Of a DNA stretch of 64,000 nucleotides, positions 15,089 through 24,290 are shown piece after piece; the first letter of the stretch is position 1, and each line of letters starts with the position of its first letter. The stretch comes from Paenibacillus amylolyticus. Lineage in GTDB: Bacteria; Bacillota; Bacilli; Paenibacillales; Paenibacillaceae. Where the stretch lies: positions 1 to 64,000 of the forward strand of contig NZ_BCNV01000001.1 of assembly GCF_001570725.1 (NCBI RefSeq), read 5' to 3'. The position numbers were made by a program, and so were the translations under genes. A model generated the notes under the pieces. It had not been told where the DNA came from. It saw only the letters and a list, made by a program, of their open reading frames with translations, and did not search any database.

Positions 15089-17763
15089 GGAAAGAAACGG
15101 AATCTAACGAAGTAGCGGGTGCAGGTAAAGGCCGGCAGAATCGGGAAAGTGGTTCGGAGGGAAGACAGCGGGAGATTCGTCTGCCCCATGCAGGTATCAT
15201 CGTTCTCGTCGGCCCGTCCAACAGTGGTAAAAGTACGTTGTTGGATCGTCTCGTCGCAGAGAGCGTCATTCGCCGCACGGAAGCCGTCTCATCCGATCAA
15301 TTCCGCATGCTGGTTGGAGATGATGAGTATGTGGATTGGAAACAACGTCCCCGTAGCGAAGCGGATGTGATCTATGCAGAGTATCAGCAAGTATCGGCCA
15401 AAGCATTTGAAGCGATGGAGGCGATGCTGGCAACCCGCTGCCGTCTGAACAAGCTGACCTGGGTGGATGCGACACATCTGTATCCCGAGGATCGCGAGCG
15501 TCTGATTCAGGTGGCAAGGAAAGCTCATGTGCCTGTAATTGCTGTGGTGCTGGATATCCCGGAAAAAGAACTGCTGGAACGTGATGCCCAGCGGGAGTAT
15601 CCGCGTGGACGTCAACGGGTGAAGCAACAGGTGCAGCAGTTCAAGCGTACATTACGCTCGATCCGTGAGGATGGCTTTGATGCCAGTTATGTGCTGAAGC
15701 AGCCGGATGAGATTACGTTTGTCCGCACATCCAATCCGCTAGTGACCGACATGGGTACAGGTATTGATATCATCGGAGATATTCACGGTTGTTATGATGA
15801 AATGATGGAATTAATCGTGCGCCTCGGATATGTGGACGAGGACGGAAGTGGCCTGTACCGTCACCCTGAAGGACGTAAATTGGTCTCCGTTGGTGACGTA
15901 ACGAGCCGTGGTCCAGAGTCGTTACAATGTCTGTTGTTCTGGCAACGTCATTGTGCCGCCGAGCTCGCCTACATGATTGACAGTAATCACGGCTGGAAGA
16001 TCGCACGTTATCTGGATGGTCGTGACGTTACGCTGAGTCATGGTGACGAACGGGTGGAGATGGAACTGCTACAGCTTGAGCAGGAGCAAGGTCAGGAGAC
16101 AGCAAAGCGAGTACGTGCGGAGCTTAAGACCTTTCTGCTTGATGCACCATCTCATTTGGTCTTTTCTCGCAATGGGGTAAGACAAGTGGTTGTTGCACAC
16201 GCAGGGATTCGAGATCATTTTATCGGAAAACAGTCCAAACGCATTCAGGATTACTGCCGGTATGGCGATGTGGAAGGCACGGATGAGCAAGGTCGGCCTG
16301 TACGCAAGGATTGGTACGTGGATCACATTTCAGGTGAATGCATCGTTTGGGGGCATGATCCCCGTCCATATCCTACGATTGTGAATGATACGGTCAACAT
16401 TGATCAAGGTGTCGTTTTTGGTGGTATGCTTACTGCTTGGCGAATGCCAGAACGTGAGGCAGTCAGTGTTCCGGCCAAGCAAGATTATGCGGCAGATCCG
16501 GATAGTCCTTTAAAGCGCTGGGAACAGCGGCGTTTTGCTCCACCCAACATACGTAAGTTCAAGGAGGGTTTCACGGTTCAGACAGCATCCAAACTTGATG
16601 TGACTGTGCATGGTGAGGTGGCGAAGACGGCGATTGATACGTTTTCCCATTATACTGTTCCGCTGGAAGAACTGATCTACATCCCGCCTACGATGAGTCC
16701 TCCGCCTGGTGTATGTTCTATAGAGGGATACCTGGAGCATCCACAGGATGCATTCCAGTATTATCGCTCACAGGGCGCTACCCGTATGGTTGCCGAGAAG
16801 AAACACATGGGCAGCCGGGCCATTTTGCTTCTTTTCCGCAATGAGCAAGCTGCGGTGCAGCGAGTGGGCCGACCGATGCTGGGGAACATTGTGACCCGGA
16901 CGGGCCGATCCTTTTTTGACCCTTCGACAGAGCAGGATGTGCTCTTAAGGTTACATGCGGACTTGACCGCAGATGGTTATTTTGATCGTCATCGGACGGA
17001 GTTCGTACTGCTCGATGCGGAGATTGTACCTTGGAATCTGAAGGCGCGTGAGCTGATTGCTTCACAATATGCACACGTGGCCGAAGCCTCGCTCTTGGAT
17101 CGCTCTACGGTGCTGGACAAACTTCGTGAAGCTGAAGCGGCAGGTCGGAATGTAGATGAGTGGTTGCAGGAGACAGCAGGTAAACTTGCCAATGCCGAGA
17201 CGTTCCGCGATGTATTCCAGAAATACTGCTGGGATGTGGAGGATATCGGGGACATTCGGATTGCACCGTTCCACACACTTGCACATAGCACGGGAGCATT
17301 TTGGCAGCAAACACATGAATGGCATATGGAGCAGAACCGTGAGTTCGCTCGCATGTCGACCCTGATGATGGAGACGGAATATCGTGTGATCGCAAGTGAG
17401 GCAGATGAAGCAGATGTCATTCGTTGGTGGGATGAAATTACGGTGGAAGGGCATGAGGGGATTGTGATCAAACCGGAAACGTTCCGCGCCTGGAATAACA
17501 ACAAAATCATTCAGCCTGCGATTAAAGTACGAGGGCGTGCATATTTGCACATCATCTATGGGATGGATTACCTGGCACCCGAGAATCTGTCCCGACTTCG
17601 TAAACGCAAAACATCCAAAAAAGAACGCCACGCCTTAATGGAGAGTGCATTGGGGATGGAGGGGATTGAGCGCTTTATACGTAGAGAGCCAGTGGAACGA
17701 ATTCATGAATGCGTGCTGGCAACGCTATCGCTGGAGTCGGAGAGAGTGGACCCGCGTTTGTAG
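15085..17763 (+). CDS. pnkp: Polynucleotide kinase-phosphatase-ligase Pnkp
   Basis: An 892-residue three-domain RNA-repair enzyme. The N-terminal P-loop kinase has GPSNSGKST at 43-51. The central binuclear metallophosphatase has DIHGCYDE from Asp232, then GDVTSRGPES, SNHGWK and HAGIRDH. The C-terminal nucleotidyltransferase (ligase) domain has KKHMGSR at 572-578, where Lys572 is the expected AMP-accepting residue, and EGIVIKP near the end. Family length is about 850-870 residues, so it is complete. It heals 5'-OH and 2',3'-cyclic phosphate ends and needs Hen1 for efficient ligation. It is the last gene of the island and is translationally coupled to hen1. Confidence 0.96.
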   Translation: MRKETESNEVAGAGKGRQNRESGSEGRQREIRLPHAGIIVLVGPSNSGKSTLLDRLVAESVIRRTEAVSSDQFRMLVGDDEYVDWKQRPRSEADVIYAEYQQVSAKAFEAMEAMLATRCRLNKLTWVDATHLYPEDRERLIQVARKAHVPVIAVVLDIPEKELLERDAQREYPRGRQRVKQQVQQFKRTLRSIREDGFDASYVLKQPDEITFVRTSNPLVTDMGTGIDIIGDIHGCYDEMMELIVRLGYVDEDGSGLYRHPEGRKLVSVGDVTSRGPESLQCLLFWQRHCAAELAYMIDSNHGWKIARYLDGRDVTLSHGDERVEMELLQLEQEQGQETAKRVRAELKTFLLDAPSHLVFSRNGVRQVVVAHAGIRDHFIGKQSKRIQDYCRYGDVEGTDEQGRPVRKDWYVDHISGECIVWGHDPRPYPTIVNDTVNIDQGVVFGGMLTAWRMPEREAVSVPAKQDYAADPDSPLKRWEQRRFAPPNIRKFKEGFTVQTASKLDVTVHGEVAKTAIDTFSHYTVPLEELIYIPPTMSPPPGVCSIEGYLEHPQDAFQYYRSQGATRMVAEKKHMGSRAILLLFRNEQAAVQRVGRPMLGNIVTRTGRSFFDPSTEQDVLLRLHADLTADGYFDRHRTEFVLLDAEIVPWNLKARELIASQYAHVAEASLLDRSTVLDKLREAEAAGRNVDEWLQETAGKLANAETFRDVFQKYCWDVEDIGDIRIAPFHTLAHSTGAFWQQTHEWHMEQNREFARMSTLMMETEYRVIASEADEADVIRWWDEITVEGHEGIVIKPETFRAWNNNKIIQPAIKVRGRAYLHIIYGMDYLAPENLSRLRKRKTSKKERHALMESALGMEGIERFIRREPVERIHECVLATLSLESERVDPRL

Positions 17764-17796
17764 ATTGGTAAAGTAAAAGAATAAGAAATGAATATG

Positions 17797-17832
17797 AAGC
17801 TGGTTCGGAGTTAATCCGAACCGGCTTATTTG
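17797..17832 (+). terminator. Intrinsic terminator of the RNA-repair operon
   Basis: 13-bp stem AAGCTGGTTCGGA / TCCGAACCGGCTT with a 5-nt loop. The T-tract is short (ATTT). Confidence 0.8.
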
Positions 17833-17907
17833 GCATATAAAATTCGTTAAAGCAAGTTTCTTATCAGGCCTGTGTGCTTTGTACTGCAACGTTTGACATG
17901 ATCTGGA

Positions 17908-18300
17908 TCAGTTCGTATGTGCAACCGCACGAATCTCAATCAGTTGATGAGGGAAGGCGAGTCCTGACGTCCCGACCATCGTGACAGCCGGACGATGTGT
18001 ACCAATATACCCTTTGTACACGGCGACACACGCCTCAAGATGCTCCTGCGGGTGAACCAGAAAAATCTCCAGTTCAGCAATGTTCGACTTGGTCACATCG
18101 AATCCTGCGAGCACACGATCCAAGTTATCCAGTGTCTGGCGAACCTGTGCTTCAATATCATCCACACCAATAAACGTCCCCTGCATATCATGCGAAAATT
18201 GTCCTGCAATGTAGATCATACCGTTAACGCTGTATCCCTGTGCGACGCTAAATGCTTCTTCCCACGGTACACCGTGGCTATAGATTTGAGCTGCAGTCAT
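17908..18300 (-). CDS. RidA/YjgF-family protein
   Basis: A 130-residue member of the RidA/YER057c/UK114 fold, which forms trimers and in the RidA branch hydrolyses reactive enamines/imines. Visible features are an N-terminal GVPWEEAFSVAQGYSVNGMIYIAGQ strand block, LDNLDRVLAGFDVTKSNIAELEIFL, and a C-terminal LIEIRAVA. The conserved Arg of archetypal RidA (RPARS-type) is not clearly present; the segment reads HRPAVTMVGTSGLAFP, so it may belong to a divergent subfamily. The start is ATG 18300 with AAAGGAGAG 6 nt upstream; an earlier in-frame ATG lacks a ribosome site. Monocistronic. Confidence 0.88.
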   Translation of the reverse strand: MTAAQIYSHGVPWEEAFSVAQGYSVNGMIYIAGQFSHDMQGTFIGVDDIEAQVRQTLDNLDRVLAGFDVTKSNIAELEIFLVHPQEHLEACVAVYKGYIGTHRPAVTMVGTSGLAFPHQLIEIRAVAHTN

Positions 18301-18581
18301 ATGTTTCTCTCCTTTGGAATTCAAAATAAGGTTAGGGTAAGCATAAACGGAGAAAAACGATTTGGGCAGTACGCACTTTCATGACAGTGACTATCCAGAA
18401 GGATAGCGTCAATAAGGTGTTTGTGAGCCTAACGACTCATTGAAGAGAATCTTTACATTAGGATATTTAATTTAGGTATAACTAACTTAAGTCCTATATC
18501 CTTCCACTAGAATCTGGGTAATAATTATAGTAGGCAAGTGATTAATGGAATCTCATCACGTAACGATAGGGGGTAACCTGT

Positions 18582-18833
18582 ATGGCATCTATGATTCTGC
18601 TGGTGAAACAGACGGAGGACGATGAGAAGGTTATTTATCGATTCGGACCGAATGAGCGTAAGATGGGGCTCATTGAGATGAATAAGATCAAGGAAAGTGT
18701 GAAGGAGCTGGAACCTGTCCAGGTGGATGGGGTAAGCCCGAGTTTTTTCTTTAACCGAGCCGCGCAGCGACTGGTACGATGTTTATTCAGGGAAGGCGGC
18801 AAGTTCCCGGAACGAACGACGTTTGAATCATAG
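18582..18833 (+). CDS. Small conserved-type hypothetical protein (83 aa)
   Basis: An 83-residue soluble protein with a beta-strand start (MASMILLVKQTEDDEKVIYRF) and a basic C-terminus (AAQRLVRCLFREGG). There is no signal peptide or membrane segment. An AGGGGGT ribosome site lies about 9 nt before the ATG and an intrinsic terminator follows at once, so it looks like a real single-gene unit. I do not recognise the family. Confidence 0.7.
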   Translation: MASMILLVKQTEDDEKVIYRFGPNERKMGLIEMNKIKESVKELEPVQVDGVSPSFFFNRAAQRLVRCLFREGGKFPERTTFES

Positions 18834-18847
18834 CTTTAACACTCAAA

Positions 18848-18893
18848 AAACAAGCCCACAACCCTGCTCATGGGTCATGGACTTGTTTTTTTA
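18848..18893. terminator. Intrinsic terminator, probably bidirectional
   Basis: AAACAAGcCCA...AACCC / GGGT...TGGacTTGTTTTTTT stem-loop between the convergent 18582 and AEC transporter genes. A-runs and T-runs lie on both sides. Confidence 0.85.
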
Positions 18894-18895
18894 TT

Positions 18896-19816
18896 TTAGA
18901 ACGTTTTGGCATAAGAGATCAGTGCCGTAATCGTAATGATATTAAGCAACGTTGAGATCAGCACCGTCTGGGCTGCAAAATCGGGTTCGTTATCGTATTC
19001 TTCCGCCAGGATGGATGCATTAACACCAGTAGGCATACCCGAAGCGATAATGAGTGCCTGTGCAGCGATGCCTTCCAGTCCAAGCAGTAGCACAATTGAA
19101 ATCCCGATGGCGGGGCCAATCAGGAGACGCAAAAATGTGCTAATATACACATCAAGACGGTACAGTCGGATTGGATATTTTACAATCTGTGCTCCGAGAG
19201 TCAACAGTGCCACGGCAACCATACTTTGTTGCGCATAGGTCAGCGGCATGGATAGGAACGTAGGCAAGGGAACCTTCCACATGTGGAACAGAATCCCCAG
19301 TAAGAGTGCATACGGAACGGGCATTTTAAGAAATCCAATAATCACCGCACGGTAATTACCTTTGAGCTTCGCGCCCTGAATGGACAACACACCATAGGTG
19401 AATGTCAGCAATGCCTGTAAAGACATAACCAGCGCCTGGATGGAAGAGGCGAGTGGGTCGCCGCGAAATACCAGTGCATTGATGGGCAGTCCATAGTTGC
19501 CTGCGTTATCCAGCATAATGCTGTTGTTGAAGGCAGCTTTCATGCCTTTATTCATCTTAAGTGAGCGCGCAAATACAGAACCTACAATATAGAGAATTAA
19601 TACATATATTGCGTAAAAGAGTGTCACGGTCCCGAGCAGTTCGCCCGACATATCCGAGTGATACATGCTCATAAAGACGGCTGCGGGGGTAATACAATAG
19701 AAATTGATTTTGGCGAGCGTGTACAAGTCCAGCTTGAACACCTTTTGCATCCAGGACCCGACGGCGATAAGGAGAAAGACGGGCAGGACGACTTCAAGCA
19801 TGATGTCTGCAATCAT
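18896..19816 (-). CDS. AEC (auxin efflux carrier) family transporter
   Basis: A 306-residue membrane protein with about ten hydrophobic segments in two repeats of five. It has typical AEC landmarks: FYCITPAAVFMSMYHS near the N-terminus, NAGNYGLPINALVF (about residue 104, the crossover Asn/Gly region) and IASGMPTGVNASILAEEY near the C-terminus (second crossover). Bacterial AEC members export or import small organic acids such as malate; the substrate is not readable here. ATG 19816 follows AAAGGAAG. The gene is divergent from the glycosylase gene. Confidence 0.9.
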   Translation of the reverse strand: MIADIMLEVVLPVFLLIAVGSWMQKVFKLDLYTLAKINFYCITPAAVFMSMYHSDMSGELLGTVTLFYAIYVLILYIVGSVFARSLKMNKGMKAAFNNSIMLDNAGNYGLPINALVFRGDPLASSIQALVMSLQALLTFTYGVLSIQGAKLKGNYRAVIIGFLKMPVPYALLLGILFHMWKVPLPTFLSMPLTYAQQSMVAVALLTLGAQIVKYPIRLYRLDVYISTFLRLLIGPAIGISIVLLLGLEGIAAQALIIASGMPTGVNASILAEEYDNEPDFAAQTVLISTLLNIITITALISYAKTF

Positions 19817-19938
19817 CAGTTTCAGCTTCCTTTTTCATGAAAATTTCAATCCGATTTCGAAAATGCTTTGCTTATTATATCATTTTATACACAGTTGAAA
19901 GTGTGAATTGGCTAAAAAAGATAAGGGGGCTTCCCATT

Positions 19939-20457
19939 ATGATTCCAGATCATCTGGATGTTGGTTTATCGATATTGTTTATCGGATTTAATCCGAGTAT
20001 TACGTCTGGAGAGACAGGTCATCATTATGCTTACAAAGGAAACCGGTTCTGGCGCATTCTTGAACGGTCGGGATTAACCCCGCGTTTATACGATGCACAG
20101 GAGGATGGAGAGTTGCTAAAGCTGGGGTATGGATTCACGAATATTGTGGCCCGGCCCACCAGAGGCGTGGAAGATATTTCGAAGGAAGAGTATGCAGAAG
20201 GGCGCCAGATTTTACGGAAAAAGCTGGAGGATTACCGACCAGACATCGCCTGTTTTGTTGGAAAAGGCGTATACACCCAGTACAGCAAGCGCGCCAAAGT
20301 GCAATGGGGATTCCAGGACGACCCGGTCGTCAAGGAAATTCAGGAGTTCGTCGCTCCATCGTCCAGTGGACTCGTGCGTATGTCGATGGATGAGATTGTG
20401 GCGATCTATTCGCAGCTTGCTGATTTTGTTGCGGAGAAGAACGGGGAAAATGATTAG
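19939..20457 (+). CDS. mug: Mismatch-specific (G:T/U) DNA glycosylase, Mug family
   Basis: A 172-residue uracil/thymine-DNA glycosylase of the UDG superfamily. Motif 1 is GFNPSITSGETGHHYAYKGNRFW (about 17-39), equivalent to E. coli Mug GINPG...NRFW with Asn as catalytic residue. Motif 2 is SSSGLVR (Mug NPSGLSR), a slight variant in which Asn is replaced by Ser. It starts base-excision repair by removing U or T opposite G. The start is ATG 19939 with AAGGGGG upstream; the open frame extends further back but lacks a ribosome site. Confidence 0.9.
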   Translation: MIPDHLDVGLSILFIGFNPSITSGETGHHYAYKGNRFWRILERSGLTPRLYDAQEDGELLKLGYGFTNIVARPTRGVEDISKEEYAEGRQILRKKLEDYRPDIACFVGKGVYTQYSKRAKVQWGFQDDPVVKEIQEFVAPSSSGLVRMSMDEIVAIYSQLADFVAEKNGEND

Positions 20458-20713
20458 GTAAGAAAGACAGGAGGGATAAGAGGTAGCAGGAAGAGGGTTA
20501 TGACCGAATGTGTGATCGGATTGCCAAAAAGATTCACTACGAAACCTGTAGAGAATGTGCTGCGGTAATAATATATGTGTATGCAGAGTTCACCCAGTCG
20601 GCTTTGTCGATAGGGCGAATTCTTTTTTTTTGGATAAAGTGAGAGGTTTCGGGAACGGCTTCCGTCTATATAGTACAGAACCATGCATGGAAGCTGTAGA
20701 GAAGGGGGATTAC

Positions 20714-21289
20714 ATGACTCAACAGATACCGGAGGAGGAGCTTATTCAGCGCATTGTTGCAGGGGATAAGCAGTTGTTCTCCGTGCTTGTGGATCGATAT
20801 AAAAATAAAGTCTACGGCATCATGCGCGGAATGGGCGCGAGTCATCCGGATGCACAGGATCTCGCTCAGGATACGTTCATTCGTATCTATCGTTATCTTC
20901 CGTCGCGGCGGGAGGGAAGCAGTTTCTCGTCGTGGGTATACACCATTGCGGTGAATCGGATGCGGGATTTTATACGGGAAAAGAAACCTGTCATGTCTCC
21001 GGTCGATCAAGGGATCGAACCTGTCAGTAATGAAACACCGGAAAAACGTGTGCTGCATAAAGAGATGCAGCGTGAAATATATCGCCAACTCGAACAGTTA
21101 CCTGAATCGTATCGCCTGGTGTTATTACTGAAGTATACAAACGAGTTGAGCTATGAAGAGATTGCAGACATTACAGGCATGAGTTCAACCAAAGTGCGCA
21201 ACGCCCTTTACCGCGGGAAAAAAACGCTGAGGAAGCAAATGGAACGCAAAGGAGGTTTAGCTACGTATGAAGCCTATTTCAAAGGATGA
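20714..21289 (+). CDS. ECF-type RNA polymerase sigma factor (SigW-like)
   Basis: A 191-residue ECF sigma factor. Region 2 is visible at about 20-85 (DRYKNKVYGIMRGMG, DAQDLAQDTFIRIYRYLP, FSSWVYTIAVNRMRDFIRE). Region 4 lies at about 125-180 (LEQLPESYRLVLLLKYTNELSYEEIADITGMSSTKVRNALYRGKKTLR). The ATG at 20714 has GAAGGGGG 5 nt upstream; the open frame runs back another 53 codons with no ribosome site. It overlaps the next gene by 23 bp, so it is coupled to the putative anti-sigma/effector membrane protein. Envelope-stress control is inferred from this arrangement. Confidence 0.92.
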   Translation: MTQQIPEEELIQRIVAGDKQLFSVLVDRYKNKVYGIMRGMGASHPDAQDLAQDTFIRIYRYLPSRREGSSFSSWVYTIAVNRMRDFIREKKPVMSPVDQGIEPVSNETPEKRVLHKEMQREIYRQLEQLPESYRLVLLLKYTNELSYEEIADITGMSSTKVRNALYRGKKTLRKQMERKGGLATYEAYFKG

Positions 21290-22886
21290 GGATCGGTTGT
21301 GGGAGGATCATTTGTATCGAGAGGAACCAGATGCGGATTTCACGCTTAAGGTCATGCAGAAGCTGGATGGCGTGTCTATTGAAAGTGGCGAAGAAGAGCA
21401 TTCATTCGTGAAAAAATCCATGAGAGCGCATTGGATGCGCCGGACTGGAATCGCTGCAGCGGCTGTTGTGATCCTTGCCGGAGGGGCTTGGTTTGTTTTT
21501 GACCGAACAGCAGAGCCAGCACAACCCGTTGTAAATGCTGTGGATCAGCGGCTTCCCGACATACCCGTACCAGAAGAGATAAGATCTGCTTATCTGACGG
21601 ACGATTTTAAACGTCTGAAACCACTTGATCTTGTAATTAATCCGAATATTCAAATTGTAGATCAGGGGTATACGCTCAAGATTAGCGATGTCCTAGTGGA
21701 TCGTTCACAAATTATTATTATAACAGAACAAAGCGACCCTAAAGGCAGCGTGATACCGGCTATTTATCTGGATGCGGGAAGAATTCATGTTACAGATGAA
21801 AAAGGGAACAGTGTTGCTTCCATGGCTGTAGATACGAGACTTAGCAGTGGGAAGTATCAAAGGTTTGTATTCCAACTGAAAGATGATATTCCAGATCACG
21901 TATTTGTACGGGGGGAATTAAGTTATTTAAAAATCCCTGATTATTATAATGCTGCTACTGGGGAAATTACAGCAAGTAATACAACGGTGGATTGGAGTTT
22001 CCAATTCAACATCGATATGACCAAAGCCAAATTAATGGCTATTGAGGCTCCCATGAACAACACCTACACCACTCCTGAGGGCTTGAAACTGGATATGACA
22101 CAGCTTGTACGTACGCCAAACGGGACCCGCCTTGACATGAACATCAGTCTGGATGATCAACTTCGTGCCAAAGTCGGAGAGAATTGGGCGGATGATATGG
22201 ACTTAATGTATCATATCGAAATTCCGGAAACGAATGAGTATCGAATCTTTAATGAGAACAGACCCAATGCCCGTCAAGCCAAATTTCGGTTCCGAGATAT
22301 GAGTAGACTGAGTGAGGATAATGATGGTCAGATGAGGCTTTCTGAGACATGGGATCCTGCTTATGTTACGGTGGATGCGAAGAAGATTCGCTTTGTCCTG
22401 GATGGCTATACCATCCCGGTGCGGGAGGAGAAGTCCGTGGAAGTGGATTTAGAAAAGATGCGTAAGGATGCTGAATTTTACACCTACGTACTACAGCTTG
22501 AACAATTTGGAGATAAAATTTTATTTTCCAAATATAATTATTGGCCAGTGCAGCAATCATTAAAGTTACCAGAAGGAAACTTTGAAGGGAACTCTTCTCT
22601 TGTTTTGGAGGGAGTAGGGACTTTCCAAAATGATATTAATGGAGATCAATGGGTGGCTATAGATCATGAAGGAAAGGAGTATCCCGTTGAAGTGATGGGA
22701 ACTACGAATCAGCCAAATAAAAACGAAGAATACATCGTAAGTGATCTCAGGTTGATTATCCAAGGTTATAAAAAAGAAAATGGAACGAAATTCATTTTGA
22801 AACGAACCGCAGTTAACCGTGAGTATCGTGATGTGAATTGGGAAGTGGACCTTCCATCGTACAGTAGTCTGCCTTGGCTGAAATAA
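21267..22886 (+). CDS. DUF4179-type membrane protein, probable anti-sigma partner
   Basis: A 539-residue protein. A cytoplasmic N-terminus of about 55 residues (DRLWEDHLYREEPDADFTLKVMQKLD) resembles the short anti-sigma tail of such proteins. One transmembrane helix follows at about 60-78 (GIAAAAVVILAGGAWFVF), then a large outer domain rich in beta strands with DUF4179-like features (LKISDVLVDRSQIIIITEQ, YVTVDAKKIRFVLDGYTIPV). In Bacillota these genes follow ECF sigma genes and sequester the sigma at the membrane. AAAGGAGG lies 10 nt upstream of the ATG, inside the sigma gene. A terminator follows at 23004. Confidence 0.82.
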   Translation: MKPISKDEDRLWEDHLYREEPDADFTLKVMQKLDGVSIESGEEEHSFVKKSMRAHWMRRTGIAAAAVVILAGGAWFVFDRTAEPAQPVVNAVDQRLPDIPVPEEIRSAYLTDDFKRLKPLDLVINPNIQIVDQGYTLKISDVLVDRSQIIIITEQSDPKGSVIPAIYLDAGRIHVTDEKGNSVASMAVDTRLSSGKYQRFVFQLKDDIPDHVFVRGELSYLKIPDYYNAATGEITASNTTVDWSFQFNIDMTKAKLMAIEAPMNNTYTTPEGLKLDMTQLVRTPNGTRLDMNISLDDQLRAKVGENWADDMDLMYHIEIPETNEYRIFNENRPNARQAKFRFRDMSRLSEDNDGQMRLSETWDPAYVTVDAKKIRFVLDGYTIPVREEKSVEVDLEKMRKDAEFYTYVLQLEQFGDKILFSKYNYWPVQQSLKLPEGNFEGNSSLVLEGVGTFQNDINGDQWVAIDHEGKEYPVEVMGTTNQPNKNEEYIVSDLRLIIQGYKKENGTKFILKRTAVNREYRDVNWEVDLPSYSSLPWLK

Positions 22887-23003
22887 TCACTAGTACAATT
22901 CTCAGCCATGAAGTAAATGAAGCTTCGAATGGATGGCATAAGTATGGATCAAGAGATTTAAGTGTGGATGTATAGATATATAAGTATATAAGCTTAATAT
23001 ACG

Positions 23004-23039
23004 AAAAGGCCCTGCATAATGTTATGCGGGGCCTCTTTC
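23004..23039 (+). terminator. Intrinsic terminator of the sigma/anti-sigma operon
   Basis: GGCCCTGCATAA / TTATGCGGGGCC stem with a 2-nt loop, flanked by AAAA and TCTTT. Confidence 0.9.
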
Positions 23040-23114
23040 GTATGCACCAGACTCACAGGGACAGCAAGTATCTAAGAAATCATCCTTCAGAAAAGAGAGG
23101 TTACCCTTTCCGAG

Positions 23115-24176
23115 TTACGCCGATTCCCTTGGAATCAACGTAGTCGATAACATAACCGTCTCTTTCGGTGTTCCCGGTCGTTCGATCCGGCGTTGTAACG
23201 CCTCGACGGCGCGCTGTCCAAGCTCCTCTTTGCACAGATTAACCGTGGTCAGGGGCGGGGAGGACGTAACCGCAGAGTGTACATTGTCGATACCGATCAC
23301 AAGGCAATCTTTAGGCGTGGAGATGCCCATCTCCTGTAATTTGTACATCCACTGCAAGGCAATATCATCATTAACACCAATCCAGGCATCGGGACGTTCG
23401 TCCTCTGGCATGTTTTGAATTGTTGCAGCCAACTGGTTAACCCATTCCCCATTTTCATACGGAATATTCCATTCTCTGAAGCTGGTTGTATGACTGGTTT
23501 CCACATGGAAATGGTTCAGAGCCAACTCAATCCCGATCCTCCGCTGGGCGAAGCTCGCAGCACGACCATCATCTGTGATGAGGCCGATTCTTCGGCAATT
23601 CATAGACATTAGATATCTAGCCACGGTGATGCCAGCTTCCAGATTATCATGGCTGATCGTATCACAATTCAGCAGGGGCTCCTGATGATCTACCAGAATA
23701 ATAGGACGACCGGTCTGAGAGAGCCGTTGCAGAACCGTATGAGGAAAAGCTCCCATGACAATAATTCCGGCACAACGTTCCCAATCCAAGTGAGGGGCAA
23801 TGGCTTTTTCGGGAGAGGTGTTCTCGTCTGTCACTCCGAGTGAGGGAGATACAATGGCATGATGCCAACCACGCTCATTACAGGCGGATATCATGCCGGA
23901 CAGGACACGTTGCCAGTAGTGGGGTTCACCGCGGTTGAGCTGATTCATGCATATGAGAGCAAACGGTGGATCGGACGGATCTGCATGGTTTGCAGCAGCA
24001 GGACTATTACTAGCCCCCGGAGTACTTTGGCGATATCCCAAAGCCCGAGCGAGTTCCAGTACCCGTGCTCGTGTTGCTTCACTAACGCCCGTCTTGCCAC
24101 TGAGTGCGCGGGAGACGGCATATTTGGATAATCCGAGCTGGTCAGCCAGCGTCTGAATGGATACTTTGCGTGACAT
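23115..24176 (-). CDS. LacI-family transcriptional regulator
   Basis: A 353-residue regulator. The N-terminal HTH (IQTLADQLGLSKYAVSRALSG) and hinge (ARALGYR) are followed by a periplasmic-binding-protein-like effector domain from about residue 75 (FALICMNQLNRG..., IIVMGAFPHT, IGLITDDGRAASFAQRRIGIE, VIGIDNVHSA). AAGGAG lies 7 nt upstream of ATG 24176. It is divergent from the GH125 gene, with a 21-bp near-perfect palindrome between them, so it most likely controls GH125 and possibly itself. A sugar ligand related to alpha-mannosides is inferred from that neighbour. Confidence 0.93.
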   Translation of the reverse strand: MSRKVSIQTLADQLGLSKYAVSRALSGKTGVSEATRARVLELARALGYRQSTPGASNSPAAANHADPSDPPFALICMNQLNRGEPHYWQRVLSGMISACNERGWHHAIVSPSLGVTDENTSPEKAIAPHLDWERCAGIIVMGAFPHTVLQRLSQTGRPIILVDHQEPLLNCDTISHDNLEAGITVARYLMSMNCRRIGLITDDGRAASFAQRRIGIELALNHFHVETSHTTSFREWNIPYENGEWVNQLAATIQNMPEDERPDAWIGVNDDIALQWMYKLQEMGISTPKDCLVIGIDNVHSAVTSSPPLTTVNLCKEELGQRAVEALQRRIERPGTPKETVMLSTTLIPRESA

Positions 24177-24192
24177 ATCATTACTCCTTCAT

Positions 24193-24255
24193 TTGACGAT
24201 CATCTTCTGACACAGTACACTTACAGATAATAATGTTATTATAATTTATCATAAC
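24193..24255 (+). promoter_or_regulatory. GH125 promoter with downstream LacI-type operator
   Basis: TTGACG (24193-24198), 17 bp, TACACT (24216-24221). Downstream at 24235-24255 is GTTATtATAA-T-TTATcATAAC, a 21-bp palindrome with one mismatch pair. An operator just after the start point would act as a roadblock. It lacks the usual central CG of LacI operators. Confidence 0.55.
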
Positions 24256-24290
24256 AAAAATAACAATAGAGTTATAAGGAGACGACATCC

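Noticed and set aside
17062-17631. 189-aa leftward reading frame inside pnkp
   Set aside because: Antisense to the ligase domain of Pnkp; no ribosome site or recognisable protein features.
20538-20565. Autoregulated ECF promoter upstream of the sigma gene
   Set aside because: GAAACC followed 16 bp later by CGGTA is only a loose match to the SigW-type consensus and lies 150 bp upstream; too weak to annotate.
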